Below the pieces are notes generated by a model that was not told where the DNA came from, did no database searches, and saw only the letters and a list, made by a program, of their open reading frames with translations. The position numbers were made by a program, and so were the translations under genes. A stretch of 64,000 nucleotides of DNA. Origin: an uncultured Clostridium sp. (lineage in GTDB: Bacteria; Bacillota; Clostridia; TANB77; CAG-508). Of the stretch, positions 41,470 to 50,650 are shown piece by piece; within the stretch, counting starts at the first letter, position 1; the number at the start of each line of letters is the position of its first letter. The stretch is taken from positions 99,283 to 163,282 of the forward strand of contig CANOSM010000001.1 of the NCBI GenBank assembly GCA_947569365.1, written 5' to 3'.

Positions 41470-41506
41470 GAAAGCGAGTAGTTGTTTGATAATTACTTGC
41501 TTTTAT
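41470..41506 (+). terminator. Terminator, CAAGTAATT family
   Basis: Arms AAAGCGAGTAGTT / AATTACTTGCTTT with two mismatches, then TATATTAT. Confidence 0.65.
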
Positions 41507-41561
41507 ATTATAATGATTTAAAAAATAAAAAATATAGAATATAAAGTAAAGGAGCTATAAA

Positions 41562-41873
41562 ATGAAAATAATAACTGTATGTGGTAGTTATAAATTTAAA
41601 GATGAGATGATTCAAATAACAGAAAAAATGACACTAATGGGAAATTGCATGTTAACACCTAACGAACTTACAAGACATGGTAAAGATGCTTATACAAAAG
41701 ATGAGGCTTTAATGATAGATAAAATGCATAAAGAGAAAATAAAATTATCAGATGCTATACTAGTTGTAAATGTAAATGGATATATTGGAAATAGTACAAA
41801 TAGTGAAATAGAATATGCTAAATTGCTAAATAAAGAAGTTTTATATTATACAGATTTAATAAATAATATATAA
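41562..41873 (+). CDS. Nucleoside 2-deoxyribosyltransferase-like protein
   Basis: 103 residues. The N-terminus ITVCGSYKFKDEMIQ and the C-terminal half LSDAILVVNVNGYIGNSTNSEIEYAKLLNKEVLYY fit the small Rossmann-like nucleoside deoxyribosyltransferase-like family. It has the Gly-Ser after strand 1 and the conserved Glu in SEIEYA. The substrate is unknown; related proteins occur in many mobile or accessory regions. ATG 41562 follows AAGGAG. Confidence 0.7.
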   Translation: MKIITVCGSYKFKDEMIQITEKMTLMGNCMLTPNELTRHGKDAYTKDEALMIDKMHKEKIKLSDAILVVNVNGYIGNSTNSEIEYAKLLNKEVLYYTDLINNI

Positions 41874-41893
41874 AAAATAAAAGGTGTAATAAA

Positions 41894-42163
41894 GTGAAAA
41901 TAGATTTAATAGAAATACAAACATTGGAGAAAGGACGAAAAAGTCACTAATGAATATTGGGATTACACGTATTGAAGATTTAAAAGGTAAAAATCCAGAA
42001 GATTCATATTTTAAAGATTGTATAGTAAAAGGTTTTAAGGAAGATAAATGCCAATTATATCTTTTTAGAATGGCTATATATATTATGCAAAACATACTAT
42101 TTGGAAAGAATAGATATTAAAGTGGTAGTACTTTGGAAAGATAAAGAATATCCAGAAAAATAG
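41894..42163 (+). pseudogene. Decayed Cdd1-like (helix-hairpin-helix) gene
   Basis: Starts GTG 41894 with IDLIEIQTLEKG and then breaks. Another frame gives NIGITRIEDLKGKNPEDSYF and DKCQLYLFRMAIYI. A further change leads to YAKHTIWKE, and finally WKDKEYPEK with a stop at 42163. Put together this is the pathogenicity-locus Cdd1 family (LQTL...GI..IEDLKG..P...D.C.LY.FR.A.Y...W). At least two independent indels are needed, none at CGG, so this is a true relic. Confidence 0.7.
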
Positions 42164-42207
42164 TAACAAAAATATGAGTAGATTTAAAGAAGAAGGGAAA
42201 TAAATAG

Positions 42208-42987
42208 ATGTATTATCCAAAACAAATACCATATTTATTAAATAAAAAATTTCAGGAAAATATTGAATATAAAGAATATAATATAAAAGAATTAGAAAAT
42301 TATTGTATGTGTATTTGGCAAATGAAATCAAAAAGAATATTAGATGAGACTATTTATAATAATATTTTACCAGATGCTTGTATTGATCTTGTAATTGATT
42401 TTACTAATAAATCAATTTGTTTTGCGGGATTTAGCAAAGAAACAATTGCTTTTGAACTAAATAAAAAAGTAGATTATATGGGTATTAGACTAAAGCCAGG
42501 TGCATTTTATACAATTTTTAGAACTGATGCTGATAAAATAATGGATAATAAAATTATGTTTTCAAAAATAGATAATTCAAATAATATAGATGAGATATTT
42601 GTTATAAAAGATACAAATAAAAGATTAAATATTTTAAGACAATATTTGCTAGAAAAAATTAAAGATAATCCTAATAGAGATTTTATAAATATAGTAGAAA
42701 AGTTATATGAAAGTCCTAAAGAACAGACAGTAATGAATATTGCCAAATCTTTTGGATATAATAGAAGACATTTATTTAGAATTTTTAAAACTAATTATGG
42801 TGTATCTACTAAAGTTTTATTAAATATATTAAGATTACATTTATGCTTGACCTTAATACTAGAAAATGATATGGATTTAATTGATATTGCAAGTTTATGT
42901 GGATTTTATGACCAATCACATTTTATAAAAGAAATAAAAAGATATACTGGTATTTCACCTTTACAACTAATTGAAAATTATAGATAA
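42208..42987 (+). CDS. AraC-family regulator
   Basis: 259 residues. The C-terminal 95 residues form the double helix-turn-helix (MNIAKSFGYNRRHLFRIFKTNYGVS and IDIASLCGFYDQSHFIKEIKRYTGISPLQL). The N-terminal part with LPDACIDLVIDF and FAGFSKETIAF...GIRLKPGAF matches the sensor-like domain seen in many AraC proteins of this subgroup. ATG 42208 follows GAAGGG. A VOC-family gene follows 68 bp later and may be the target. Confidence 0.85.
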   Translation: MYYPKQIPYLLNKKFQENIEYKEYNIKELENYCMCIWQMKSKRILDETIYNNILPDACIDLVIDFTNKSICFAGFSKETIAFELNKKVDYMGIRLKPGAFYTIFRTDADKIMDNKIMFSKIDNSNNIDEIFVIKDTNKRLNILRQYLLEKIKDNPNRDFINIVEKLYESPKEQTVMNIAKSFGYNRRHLFRIFKTNYGVSTKVLLNILRLHLCLTLILENDMDLIDIASLCGFYDQSHFIKEIKRYTGISPLQLIENYR

Positions 42988-43055
42988 CATGTCTCTTTTT
43001 TACAATACAAAAATAAACACTTTTATTATAATAATTATATTGGAGGTATAAAGAT

Positions 43056-43436
43056 ATGTATGAAACAATAACAGCCAATATAATGGTTAAAAATGTAAAA
43101 GAAACAATAAAATTTTATGAAGAAAATTTAGGGTTTAGAAAAGTTTTAAGTGTTCCTGAAGAAGGAGAAAAATTAAATTTTGCTATTATTAGTAAAGATA
43201 AGATTTCTATTATGTTTCAAGAACAAGAAAGCTTACTAGAAGAGTATTCTTCTTTGCAAAAAAATGAGATAATACCAACATTTACTTTATTTATTACAGT
43301 TAGTGATGTTAGGTTATTATATGAAGAATTAAAAAACAAAGTTAAAATTGCAAAAGAAATTCACAAAACTTTTTATGGTAAAGATGAATTTGCTATTTTT
43401 GATAATAATGATAATATATTAACAATATCTTGTTAA
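43056..43436 (+). CDS. VOC-family (glyoxalase/bleomycin-resistance fold) protein
   Basis: 126 residues. The opening TANIMVKNVKETIKFYEENLGFRKV and the closing YGKDEFAIFDNNDNILTI are the paired beta-alpha-beta-beta-beta units of the VOC fold. Metal-binding residues are not complete, so an enzymatic or binding role cannot be chosen. It follows an AraC gene, a common arrangement. ATG 43056 follows TTGGAGG. Confidence 0.85.
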   Translation: MYETITANIMVKNVKETIKFYEENLGFRKVLSVPEEGEKLNFAIISKDKISIMFQEQESLLEEYSSLQKNEIIPTFTLFITVSDVRLLYEELKNKVKIAKEIHKTFYGKDEFAIFDNNDNILTISC

Positions 43437-43474
43437 AATTAACTAAAATATACTAAAAGTAAATATAAAATTTT

Positions 43475-43511
43475 AAGCAAGTGATTAATAAAATAATTAC
43501 TTGCTTTTTAT
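43475..43511 (+). terminator. Terminator, CAAGTAATT family
   Basis: Arms AAGCAAGTGATTA / TAATTACTTGCTT (one mismatch) with T-run. The rest of 43437-43730 shows nothing else beyond a likely promoter for the next gene. Confidence 0.8.
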
Positions 43512-43730
43512 ATATCTTATAATAGAATATTAAATATTTATTGAATTATATAAGAATTTAATGATTAAGTATACAAAGAGATAAGAATTTACCAAATTAA
43601 AAATAATATACTATATTTAATTTATATGGAAATATTAAAAAATATTTATTTTGATTGGGAAAATATAACTATTTCTAAATATGAAATAATATGATAGAAT
43701 ATAAAAAAAGTTTTACAAAGGATTGATGTT

Positions 43731-46200
43731 ATGCTAGAAAAGATTAGAAATAGAAAAAAAATAAAAAAGAAATATTTAGATGATGATATAGATACAATAT
43801 TAGAGGGAACAGATAGCCCAAGTAAAAAAGATAAAAAGAAACTTAAAAGATACATAGAAAACAATAATGAAATGATATATGATATGATTGACGAAAAAGA
43901 AAAGAAAGGTATAAAAAAGAAATTATTAATCATATTAATTAAACTACTATTAGTATTAATTATAATATTATTTATTTTATTTCTTATATCTATGGTTTCT
44001 TGGAGTAAAATGGCACATGAAATGATAAGAAATACATCATCTGTAGTTGTTGATACAAATGGCACAAAAATTGCAGAGATAGGAATAGAAAGAAATAGAA
44101 AAAATATCTCTATAAATGAGATGCCTGATAATTTAAAAAATGCTTACATATCTATAGAAGACCAAAGATATTATAAACATTTTGGTGTTGATGTAAAAAG
44201 AACAGGAGCTGCAACTATCAATTATATAACTTCATTTGGCAAGGCATCATTTGGAGGAAGTACAATAACTCAGCAATTAGTAAAAAACATGACAGGAAAT
44301 AATAATGCAAAAATATCGAGAAAATTTGACGAATGGACAAGAGCAATAGTACTTGAATGTACTATGTCAAAAGAAGAAATACTAGAAGCATATTTAAATA
44401 TTATATATGTTGGACCAAATATATATGGAGTAGAAAGTGGTGCAGAATATTATTTTAGTAAATCCGCTAAAAAACTCTCACTAGTTGAATGTGCATATTT
44501 AGCAGGAATTAATAATTCACCAAATTCATATAATCCTTTTAGGGAAGATGAAAATAATGATGAACGTATAAAGAAAAGAACAAAAATAGTATTATCAAAA
44601 ATGAAAGAACTTGGATATATTAGTAGTAGTGAATATGAAGATGCAAAAAATACAGTTGAAAAGGGACTTAAATTTAAAAGAGGAGATATTGATATAAGAA
44701 AGAATAAAAAAGTATATTCATATCATACAGATGCCATAATCCAAGAATTAATAAAAGATATTTCTAAGAAAAAACATATAACAGAAACATTTGCCAGCAA
44801 TTATTTATATATGTCAGGACTAAAAGTATATAGTACGCAAAACTCTGAAGTTCAAAAAGTGTTAGAAGAAGAATTCGAAAAGAAAAAATATATATTAAAA
44901 TCATCAAACAATAATGATAGTACATCAGAAGCAGCAATGGTAATTATAGACCATAAAACAGGACAAGTAGTTGGGTGTGTTGGAGCACTTGGTAAGAAGA
45001 CATCATTTAGAGAATTTAATAGAGCAACCCAAGCAAAAAGACAGACTGGCTCTGCTATAAAACCAATTGCTATATTAGCTCCAGCAATAGAAAAAAAGAT
45101 AATAACTGCATCTACTATTTTCAATGATAAAGAAACAGTATTTGATGATGGAAGTGATGGAGGATATAGACCTAAAAATTATGATGATTATATGGGAGAC
45201 ATAACAGTTAGACAAGCAATAGAAAGTTCACAAAACATACCTTTTGTAAAAATGATGGAAAAGCTTACACCAAAAACATCTATAAAATATTTGGAAAAAA
45301 TGGGAATATCAACTTTAACAGATAAAGATGAAAATTTATCTTTAGCATTAGGAGGACTTTCAAGTGGAATGACTCCTTTGGAAGTAGCAGCTGCATATTC
45401 TACTATTGCAAATGATGGAGTATATATAAAGCCAGTATTTTACACAAAAATAGAAAATACAAATGGAAAGATAATTTTAAAGGTAAAGCAAAAAAAGAGA
45501 AAAGTAATATCAAAACAAACTTCATATATAGTAAAAAGTTTACTTACAGAGCCAGTAAAAGGAAATAATGGAACAGCTACGTATTGTAGCATAGATGGAA
45601 TGTCAGTATGTGCAAAAACTGGTACTACTAATGAAAATTATGATAGATGGCTTTGTGGATTTACTCCTTATTATACTGCAGCTACATGGTATGGTTATGA
45701 TAAAGGAGAAACAATAGAATTTAATAATAGAAACCCTGCAGGACTTTTATGGTCATCAGTCATGAAAAAAATTCATAAAAATTTTCCAGATAAAACTTTT
45801 GAAAAACCACATGGAATAGAAAGTTGTACAATATGTACTAAGACAGGAAAAAAAGCAAATAATTATTGTATAAATACATATACTGAATACTATTTAAAAG
45901 GAACTGATCCACGGAAATTGTGATGTTCATTCATCAAATAATAAAGGGAAGAAGACTGAGAAAAAACAAAAAAATAATTCAAATGGTGAGTCATCAAAAA
46001 GAAATACAAGTAAGCCGAAAACAGATAATAAGCCTAAAAATGAAGTAGATAAAGAAGAAAATAAAACTACAGAGTCAGAAAATAATGAGAGTACAGAAAA
46101 TAAAATTATTGATAAAAATAATAATACAAATTCAGAGGAGAGTAATGAACTAAATACTCAAGATATAAATAAGATTGATAATAGTATAAATGGTACTTAA
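43731..46200 (+). CDS. ponA: Class A penicillin-binding protein (PBP1A type), +1 shift at CGG near the end
   Basis: Bifunctional cell-wall synthase. A charged N-terminus and one helix (about 65-90) are followed by the glycosyltransferase domain (SIEDQRYYKHFGVD; GGSTITQQLVKN) and the transpeptidase domain (QTGSAIKP in place of SxxK, ESSQNIPF as SxN, CAKTGTT as KTG). At codon 728 an in-frame CGG (45912-45914) would end the protein at 45923. Skipping C gives GTDP-GNCDVH, a common PBP1 tail motif, then about 90 low-complexity Asn/Glu/Lys/Ser residues to 46200. The restored protein is about 822 residues; both domains are complete without the shift. Confidence 0.9.
45912..45914 (+). other. In-frame CGG with +1 shift into GGA (site 6)
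   Basis: GAT-CCA-CGG-AAA-TTG-TGA in the incoming frame; skipping C gives CCA-GGA-AAT-TGT-GAT-GTT-CAT, the GNCDVH tail, and 95 more open codons. Confidence 0.8.
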
Positions 46201-46275
46201 AAAATTTGTGAACATTTTTATAATAAAAGGAATAATATAACATAAGTAAAATATAATATACAAATTACTATTAAT

Positions 46276-46360
46276 CAGGTTATTAAAAAAGATATATAAC
46301 TGGGCATTATGCAGTAGAAATATTCTATGGGATTAAAATTTCATAGAATATTTTTTTTAG
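46276..46360 (+). promoter_or_regulatory. Leader with a terminator hairpin just before the efflux gene
   Basis: A hairpin AAATATTCTATG / CATAGAATATTT plus eight T (46318-46359) ends at the ribosome site of the next gene. Just upstream is a small stem CAGgTTAT / ATAACTG (about 46276-46301) and a GCAT-TATGC element. The shape suggests attenuation of the transporter gene, possibly by a metal-sensing RNA; it could equally be the terminator of the gene before. Confidence 0.45.
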
Positions 46361-46371
46361 GAGGTATAAAA

Positions 46372-47295
46372 ATGGATAAAAAAGAAATAAATAAAATTAA
46401 TAAAGAAAATGAAAAAATAGCAATGAAAGTTTCTTTTGTTAGCATAATATTAAATACAATTTTATCAACTATAAAATTTTTTGCTGGAATTATTTGTTCA
46501 TCAAGTGCTATGGTTTCTGATGCTATACATTCTGCATCAGATGTAATAAGTACTTTTATAGTAATAATTGGAATGAAAATTTCAAACAAAGAAGCAGATA
46601 GTAATCATCAATATGGACATGAGAGAATAGAGTGCATAGCAGCATTAATACTATCGATGATATTAATATTTGTTGGACTTGAGGTAGGAGTAGATGGAAT
46701 AAAAAAAGTAATCAATTTTTCAAATAACAGTATTAACATAGAAATTCCAGGAATTTTTGCATTAATAGTTGCAGTAATTTCAATAATTACAAAAGAAATA
46801 ATGTTTTGGTATACAAAAATTGTAGGCAAAAAAATTGATTCACCATCATTAATGGCAGATGCATGGCATCATAGATCAGATGCTTTATCTTCAGTAGGAA
46901 GTTTTATTGGAATACTTGGAGCAAGATTAGGATTTCCTATAACAGATCCAATTACAAGCATAATAATTTGCATGTTCATATTAAAAGCAGGATATGATAT
47001 ATTAATGGATTCTTCAAGAAAATTAATTGATGAATCTTGTGATGAAGAAACAATTAAGAAAATAAAAAATATAGCAGAAAAACAAAATGGTGTACTTGGA
47101 ATAGATAAAATACAAACAAGACAATTTTCATCTAAAATATATATTGATTTAGAAATTGGTGCAGATGGAAACAAAACATTAGAAGAAACTCATAAAATAG
47201 CTCAAAATGTACATGATAATATTGAAAAAGAAATAAAAAAAGTAAAACATTGTATGATACATGTAAACCCATATAAAATTAAAAATATAAATTAA
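46372..47295 (+). CDS. Cation diffusion facilitator (CDF) efflux transporter
   Basis: 307 residues from ATG 46372, behind AGGAGG; the open frame extends further up but through the hairpin leader. Six helices. Metal-site motifs are SDAIHSASDV (helix 2) and ADAWHHRSDAL (helix 5), with a C-terminal cytoplasmic domain (CDEETIKKIKN to KHCMIHVNP). It exports Zn, Mn, Fe or similar in exchange for protons; the metal cannot be told from these motifs alone. Confidence 0.9.
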   Translation: MDKKEINKINKENEKIAMKVSFVSIILNTILSTIKFFAGIICSSSAMVSDAIHSASDVISTFIVIIGMKISNKEADSNHQYGHERIECIAALILSMILIFVGLEVGVDGIKKVINFSNNSINIEIPGIFALIVAVISIITKEIMFWYTKIVGKKIDSPSLMADAWHHRSDALSSVGSFIGILGARLGFPITDPITSIIICMFILKAGYDILMDSSRKLIDESCDEETIKKIKNIAEKQNGVLGIDKIQTRQFSSKIYIDLEIGADGNKTLEETHKIAQNVHDNIEKEIKKVKHCMIHVNPYKIKNIN

Positions 47296-47411
47296 AATAA
47301 TAAAATTTTCCAAAAAATGAAAAATACACATAATATTCTTGAAATTTTTTTCTGTTTATTTTTCTTTTTTATGCAGATAATAATTATATAAAGCAAAAGG
47401 AGGATTTTATT

Positions 47412-47582
47412 ATGGATGATAAGAAACAAAAAATAAATTGTACAGTATGTAGTTGTGAACATCATGAAGCAGATCAAAATAGATGTGATTTAAATCAAAT
47501 TACTGTAAAACCATATCCAGAATGTGATTCTGGTAATAAAGATGAAACTTTATGTGGAAATTATAAATGTAATTGTAAATAA
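47412..47582 (+). CDS. DUF1540-type small cysteine protein
   Basis: 56 residues: INCTVCSCEHHEADQNRC, then ITVKPYPECDS and LCGNYKCNCK. The opening CxVxxCxxH and the spaced cysteines fit DUF1540, a clostridial family often linked to sporulation or metal binding. ATG 47412 follows AAAGGAGG. A terminator follows directly. Confidence 0.8.
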   Translation: MDDKKQKINCTVCSCEHHEADQNRCDLNQITVKPYPECDSGNKDETLCGNYKCNCK

Positions 47583-47596
47583 TGTAGTATTATAAA

Positions 47597-47620
47597 AGGA
47601 CGATTTTTTATCGTCCTTAA
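47597..47620. terminator. Two-way terminator
   Basis: Arms AAGGACGAT / ATCGTCCTT with a short T-rich loop, between converging small genes. Confidence 0.8.
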
Positions 47621-47622
47621 TA

Positions 47623-47769
47623 TTATTTTCTTCTTTTTTTAACTTCATTGATATTTTCTATTCTTCTATCTGAAGAACGTCTATCTTCACGAATATCTGA
47701 ATTCCTTTTACGTCTATCTTTTTTTCTTCTTTCATCAAAAAGATTACCATCTTTATCCATAACTACCAA
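47623..47769 (-). CDS. Small Arg/Lys-rich protein
   Basis: 48 residues if started at TTG 47769 (six bases after AGAGGTG on the minus strand), or 45 from ATG 47760. The sequence runs MDKDGNLFDERRKKDRRKRN and stays rich in Arg, Asp and Lys to its KKRRK end. Short proteins of this kind are frequent in clostridia; function unknown. No other small frame in this stretch has a ribosome site. Confidence 0.6.
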   Translation of the reverse strand: MVVMDKDGNLFDERRKKDRRKRNSDIREDRRSSDRRIENINEVKKRRK

Positions 47770-47892
47770 AGTTATCACCTCTCATTTGTATAATTTTAAT
47801 AAGTATATCATAATATTTTTTGCTTTGCAACTTGACATATCAGTGTATAAGAAATAAAATAATAAAAAATAAATGATTTAAGGAGGATAAAA

Positions 47893-48822
47893 ATGGGATT
47901 AGTAACAACAAAGGAAATGTTTGAAAAATCAATGAAAGGACATTATGCAATAGGTGCTTTTAATATTAACAATATGGAGTTTATACAAGCAATAACAGAA
48001 GCTGCTGATGAATCAAAATCACCAGTTATTTTGCAAGTGTCATCTAGTGCAATTAAGTATGCACATATTAATTACTTGATAAAAATGGTAGAGGCTGCTG
48101 TAGAGTCTACTAATATTCCAATAGCTCTTCATTTAGATCATGGACCAGATTTTGAAACATGTAAAATGTGCATAGATGCAGGTTTTACATCTGTAATGAT
48201 AGATGGATCAAAATATGATTTTGAAGAAAATGTAGCAATAACAAAAAAAGTAGTAGAATATGCTCACTCAAAAGGCGTAGTTGTAGAAGCTGAACTTGGA
48301 AAACTTGCTGGAGTAGAAGATGATGTTAATGTAGCAGAAGATGATGCAAGATATACAGATCCTGATCAAGCAAAAGAGTTTGTAGAAAGAACTGGATGTG
48401 ATTCTTTAGCCATTGCTATTGGAACAAGTCATGGGGCATATAAATTTAAAGGAGAAGCAAAACTTAGATTTGATATATTAGCAAAAATAAAAGAAAAATT
48501 ACCAAATACTCCAATTGTTTTACATGGAGCATCATCAGTAATTCCTGAACTTGTTGAAATGTGTAATTCAAATGGAGGAAATATTCCTGGAGCTAAAGGA
48601 TGTCCAAATGATATGTTAAAACAAGCAGGAGAAAATGGAGTATCTAAAATTAATGTTGATACAGATTTAAGACTTGCCATGACAGCTCAAATTAGAAGAG
48701 TATTTAATGAAGATCCTTCAGTATTTGACCCAAGAAAATATTTAGGAGCTGCAAGAGATGAGATAAAGAAAACGGTTTATGATAAAATAAATAATGTATT
48801 TTGTTCAGGTGGAAAAGCATAG
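47893..48822 (+). CDS. fba: Class II fructose-bisphosphate aldolase
   Basis: Zinc-dependent aldolase splitting fructose-1,6-bisphosphate in glycolysis. 309 residues; ATG 47893 follows AAGGAGG. The zinc-site segment is IPIALHLDHGPDFETC, the catalytic loop is FTSVMIDGSKYDFEENV, and PIVLHGASSV and VSKINVDTDLRLAM are phosphate-site motifs. Length and order are normal for the short class II form. Confidence 0.97.
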   Translation: MGLVTTKEMFEKSMKGHYAIGAFNINNMEFIQAITEAADESKSPVILQVSSSAIKYAHINYLIKMVEAAVESTNIPIALHLDHGPDFETCKMCIDAGFTSVMIDGSKYDFEENVAITKKVVEYAHSKGVVVEAELGKLAGVEDDVNVAEDDARYTDPDQAKEFVERTGCDSLAIAIGTSHGAYKFKGEAKLRFDILAKIKEKLPNTPIVLHGASSVIPELVEMCNSNGGNIPGAKGCPNDMLKQAGENGVSKINVDTDLRLAMTAQIRRVFNEDPSVFDPRKYLGAARDEIKKTVYDKINNVFCSGGKA

Positions 48823-48834
48823 TGAAAAAGAGCT

Positions 48835-48884
48835 AAAAAATAAAGGTAATGATATAAAGCTTATCAGTTACCTTTATTTTTTCG
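48835..48884. terminator. Two-way terminator between fba and smpB
   Basis: Arms AAAAAATAAAGGTAA / TTACCTTTATTTTTT around a 20-base loop. Confidence 0.85.
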
Positions 48885-48891
48885 TTATTTC

Positions 48892-49350
48892 TTAGTTTAT
48901 ATTTTTTTCTTTCATAGCACGTTTTATTTTCATTTCAGCATCTCTTTTTGCAATATCTTCACGTTTATCATATAATTTTTTTCCTTTACCAATACCAAGT
49001 TCTAATTTTACAAAGCTTCCTCTAAAATATAGAGAGATAGGTATAAGTGACATACCTTGTTGTTTTACAAGATTATATAATTTTTCAATTTCACGTTTTT
49101 TTAATAATAATTTTCTATTTCTTAATGGATCTTTATTGAAAATATTTCCGAATTCATAAGGACTAATATGCATACCATATACATAAGCTTCATTATTTTT
49201 TATATTAACATAGCTATCTTTTAAATTTACTTTTCCAAGCCTAATAGATTTAATTTCAGTTCCAGTAAGTACTATTCCTGCTTCTAAAGTATCTTTTATA
49301 TCATAATTGTGCTTAGCAACTGAATTTTTTGATATTAATTTTGTTTCCAT
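48892..49350 (-). CDS. smpB: SsrA-binding protein SmpB
   Basis: SmpB brings tmRNA to stalled ribosomes. 152 residues. Motifs are [55 protein letters not shown] and the basic C-terminal [20 protein letters not shown]. Start ATG 49350. The tmRNA gene ssrA is often nearby but was not seen within the window. Confidence 0.96.
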   Translation of the reverse strand: METKLISKNSVAKHNYDIKDTLEAGIVLTGTEIKSIRLGKVNLKDSYVNIKNNEAYVYGMHISPYEFGNIFNKDPLRNRKLLLKKREIEKLYNLVKQQGMSLIPISLYFRGSFVKLELGIGKGKKLYDKREDIAKRDAEMKIKRAMKEKNIN

Positions 49351-49488
49351 ATGTAACCTCTATTTTTTTTAAAATTAATAATTGCATTATAGCACCAAAA
49401 ATATAATAAAACAAGTAATAGTGCTTATCCACATTCGAAAAAACAAAAGAAATTAAGAAAGGGGAAAAACACTATTACGATTTAACTT

Positions 49489-49953
49489 TTATCTTCTATT
49501 TTGATCATTTGTCTGAGCTGTGTAATACCATACTAAAGCTATAATTACAATTGCAATTGCTGCTAGAACCATCCAAAGCCAGAAATTAGATGTTGCACCA
49601 GTACCAGTAGTAGTAGATTCAGCAGATGTTTTTGTAGTATTGTAAGTTCCTGTAACATCAGTTGTTATGTTATTTACTGAATTACCTGTTCTTCTTGTAG
49701 TATTACCACCCATACCATTCATGCCATTTTCTACTGCATTTCCTGTTCCATCTATTGCTCCTTTAGCAGTATTTGCTGCATCCATTGTAGCATTCTTTAT
49801 TACATCTCCTGCATTTCTTACTGTATTACCAGTATCTTTTGCAGAGTCTTTTAATTCGTCTTTTGCTCCTTTGGCTGCAAAACATGATGTTGATAGTAAT
49901 AAAAGAAGTAATACTGAAAATAAGCTAATTGAAATTAAAAATTTATTCTTCAT
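49489..49953 (-). CDS. Secreted, C-terminally anchored repeat protein
   Basis: 154 residues: signal-type helix (about 5-25), then an amphipathic region with spaced Ala/Asp/Asn/Thr-rich units (KDELKDSAKDTGNTVRNAGD, NATMDAANTAKGAIDGTGNA) reminiscent of LEA-like 11-residue repeats. A Thr-rich spacer and a C-terminal membrane helix (about 124-145) end the protein. Function unknown. It resembles the protein at 50651-51067 in layout. Start ATG 49953 behind AGGAGG. Confidence 0.65.
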   Translation of the reverse strand: MKNKFLISISLFSVLLLLLLSTSCFAAKGAKDELKDSAKDTGNTVRNAGDVIKNATMDAANTAKGAIDGTGNAVENGMNGMGGNTTRRTGNSVNNITTDVTGTYNTTKTSAESTTTGTGATSNFWLWMVLAAIAIVIIALVWYYTAQTNDQNRR

Positions 49954-50160
49954 ATTATATACCTCCTAAAATAAGTTTTTAAATAAAACTTAAATTTATT
50001 ATGTGTATATTAAGATAAAATATACATATAATAATTTTAAAATAAAATTACGAATTTAAGCAAATAATCGCAAATTTGAGTTATATTGACATTAAATGGA
50101 AAATATTATATAATATAAGAATTAAGTAGTACTATAAAATATTAAGGAGGGATCATTTAA

Positions 50161-50571
50161 GTGATTACAGAAATTCAACTTGGAGCAGACAAGAAGCAGG
50201 TAGAGTATTTACGGGAACAATTATTAAAGATAAATCCTTATAATGTACCGTTAAATTTACATGCTTGTACAGAGGAACAGATGAAAATGATAAATGAATA
50301 TTATATATTTACATTTGTCAACCAGATGAAAGAGCTATATGGTATAGCAGTAGTTCAAGAGGAAAAAGTTTATCCTAATAATGAAATTGTAATACCATAT
50401 TACTTCAAAAAGGAAACTATATCTATAAGGGAGAGTGGAAACCTAGTAAATAGGGTATGGGACTATATTAGTCATATATGCTTTGAAGGTAACAAAAAAC
50501 TTTCTAGGCAAAATTTAATTTTTGAAAATGATATAGATGCTATACAAGAAATGTTATTTTTATGTAATTAG
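50161..50571 (+). CDS. Small conserved-looking protein of unknown function with a tolerated CGG
   Basis: 136 residues from GTG 50161 behind AAGGAGGG. No signal or membrane helix; core NLHACTEEQMKMINEYYIFTF and ISIRESGNLVNRVWDYISHI. Not recognised. Codon 18 is an in-frame CGG (50212-50214, VEYL-R-EQL), and here the frame continues; a +1 shift would stop after four codons. The next base is G, unlike the seven shift sites. Codon use is less AT-rich than the neighbours (CAG, GAG, AGG, GTA present), so it may be a transferred gene. Confidence 0.6.
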   Translation: MITEIQLGADKKQVEYLREQLLKINPYNVPLNLHACTEEQMKMINEYYIFTFVNQMKELYGIAVVQEEKVYPNNEIVIPYYFKKETISIRESGNLVNRVWDYISHICFEGNKKLSRQNLIFENDIDAIQEMLFLCN

Positions 50572-50600
50572 AAAATGAGATACTTACTTAATTGCAAAAA

Positions 50601-50640
50601 AAGGGGACACGTAATTTGTGTCCTCTATTGCTTTTTATTT
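50601..50640. terminator. Two-way terminator
   Basis: Arms AGGGGACAC / GTGTCCTCT with a 7-base loop; T-run stronger on the minus strand. Confidence 0.75.
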
Positions 50641-50650
50641 AAATTATAAT

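Noticed and set aside
49424..49432. TTATCCACA, a perfect DnaA-box match
   Set aside because: Single copy, with no box cluster, no dnaA or dnaN and no AT-unwinding layout; likely chance.
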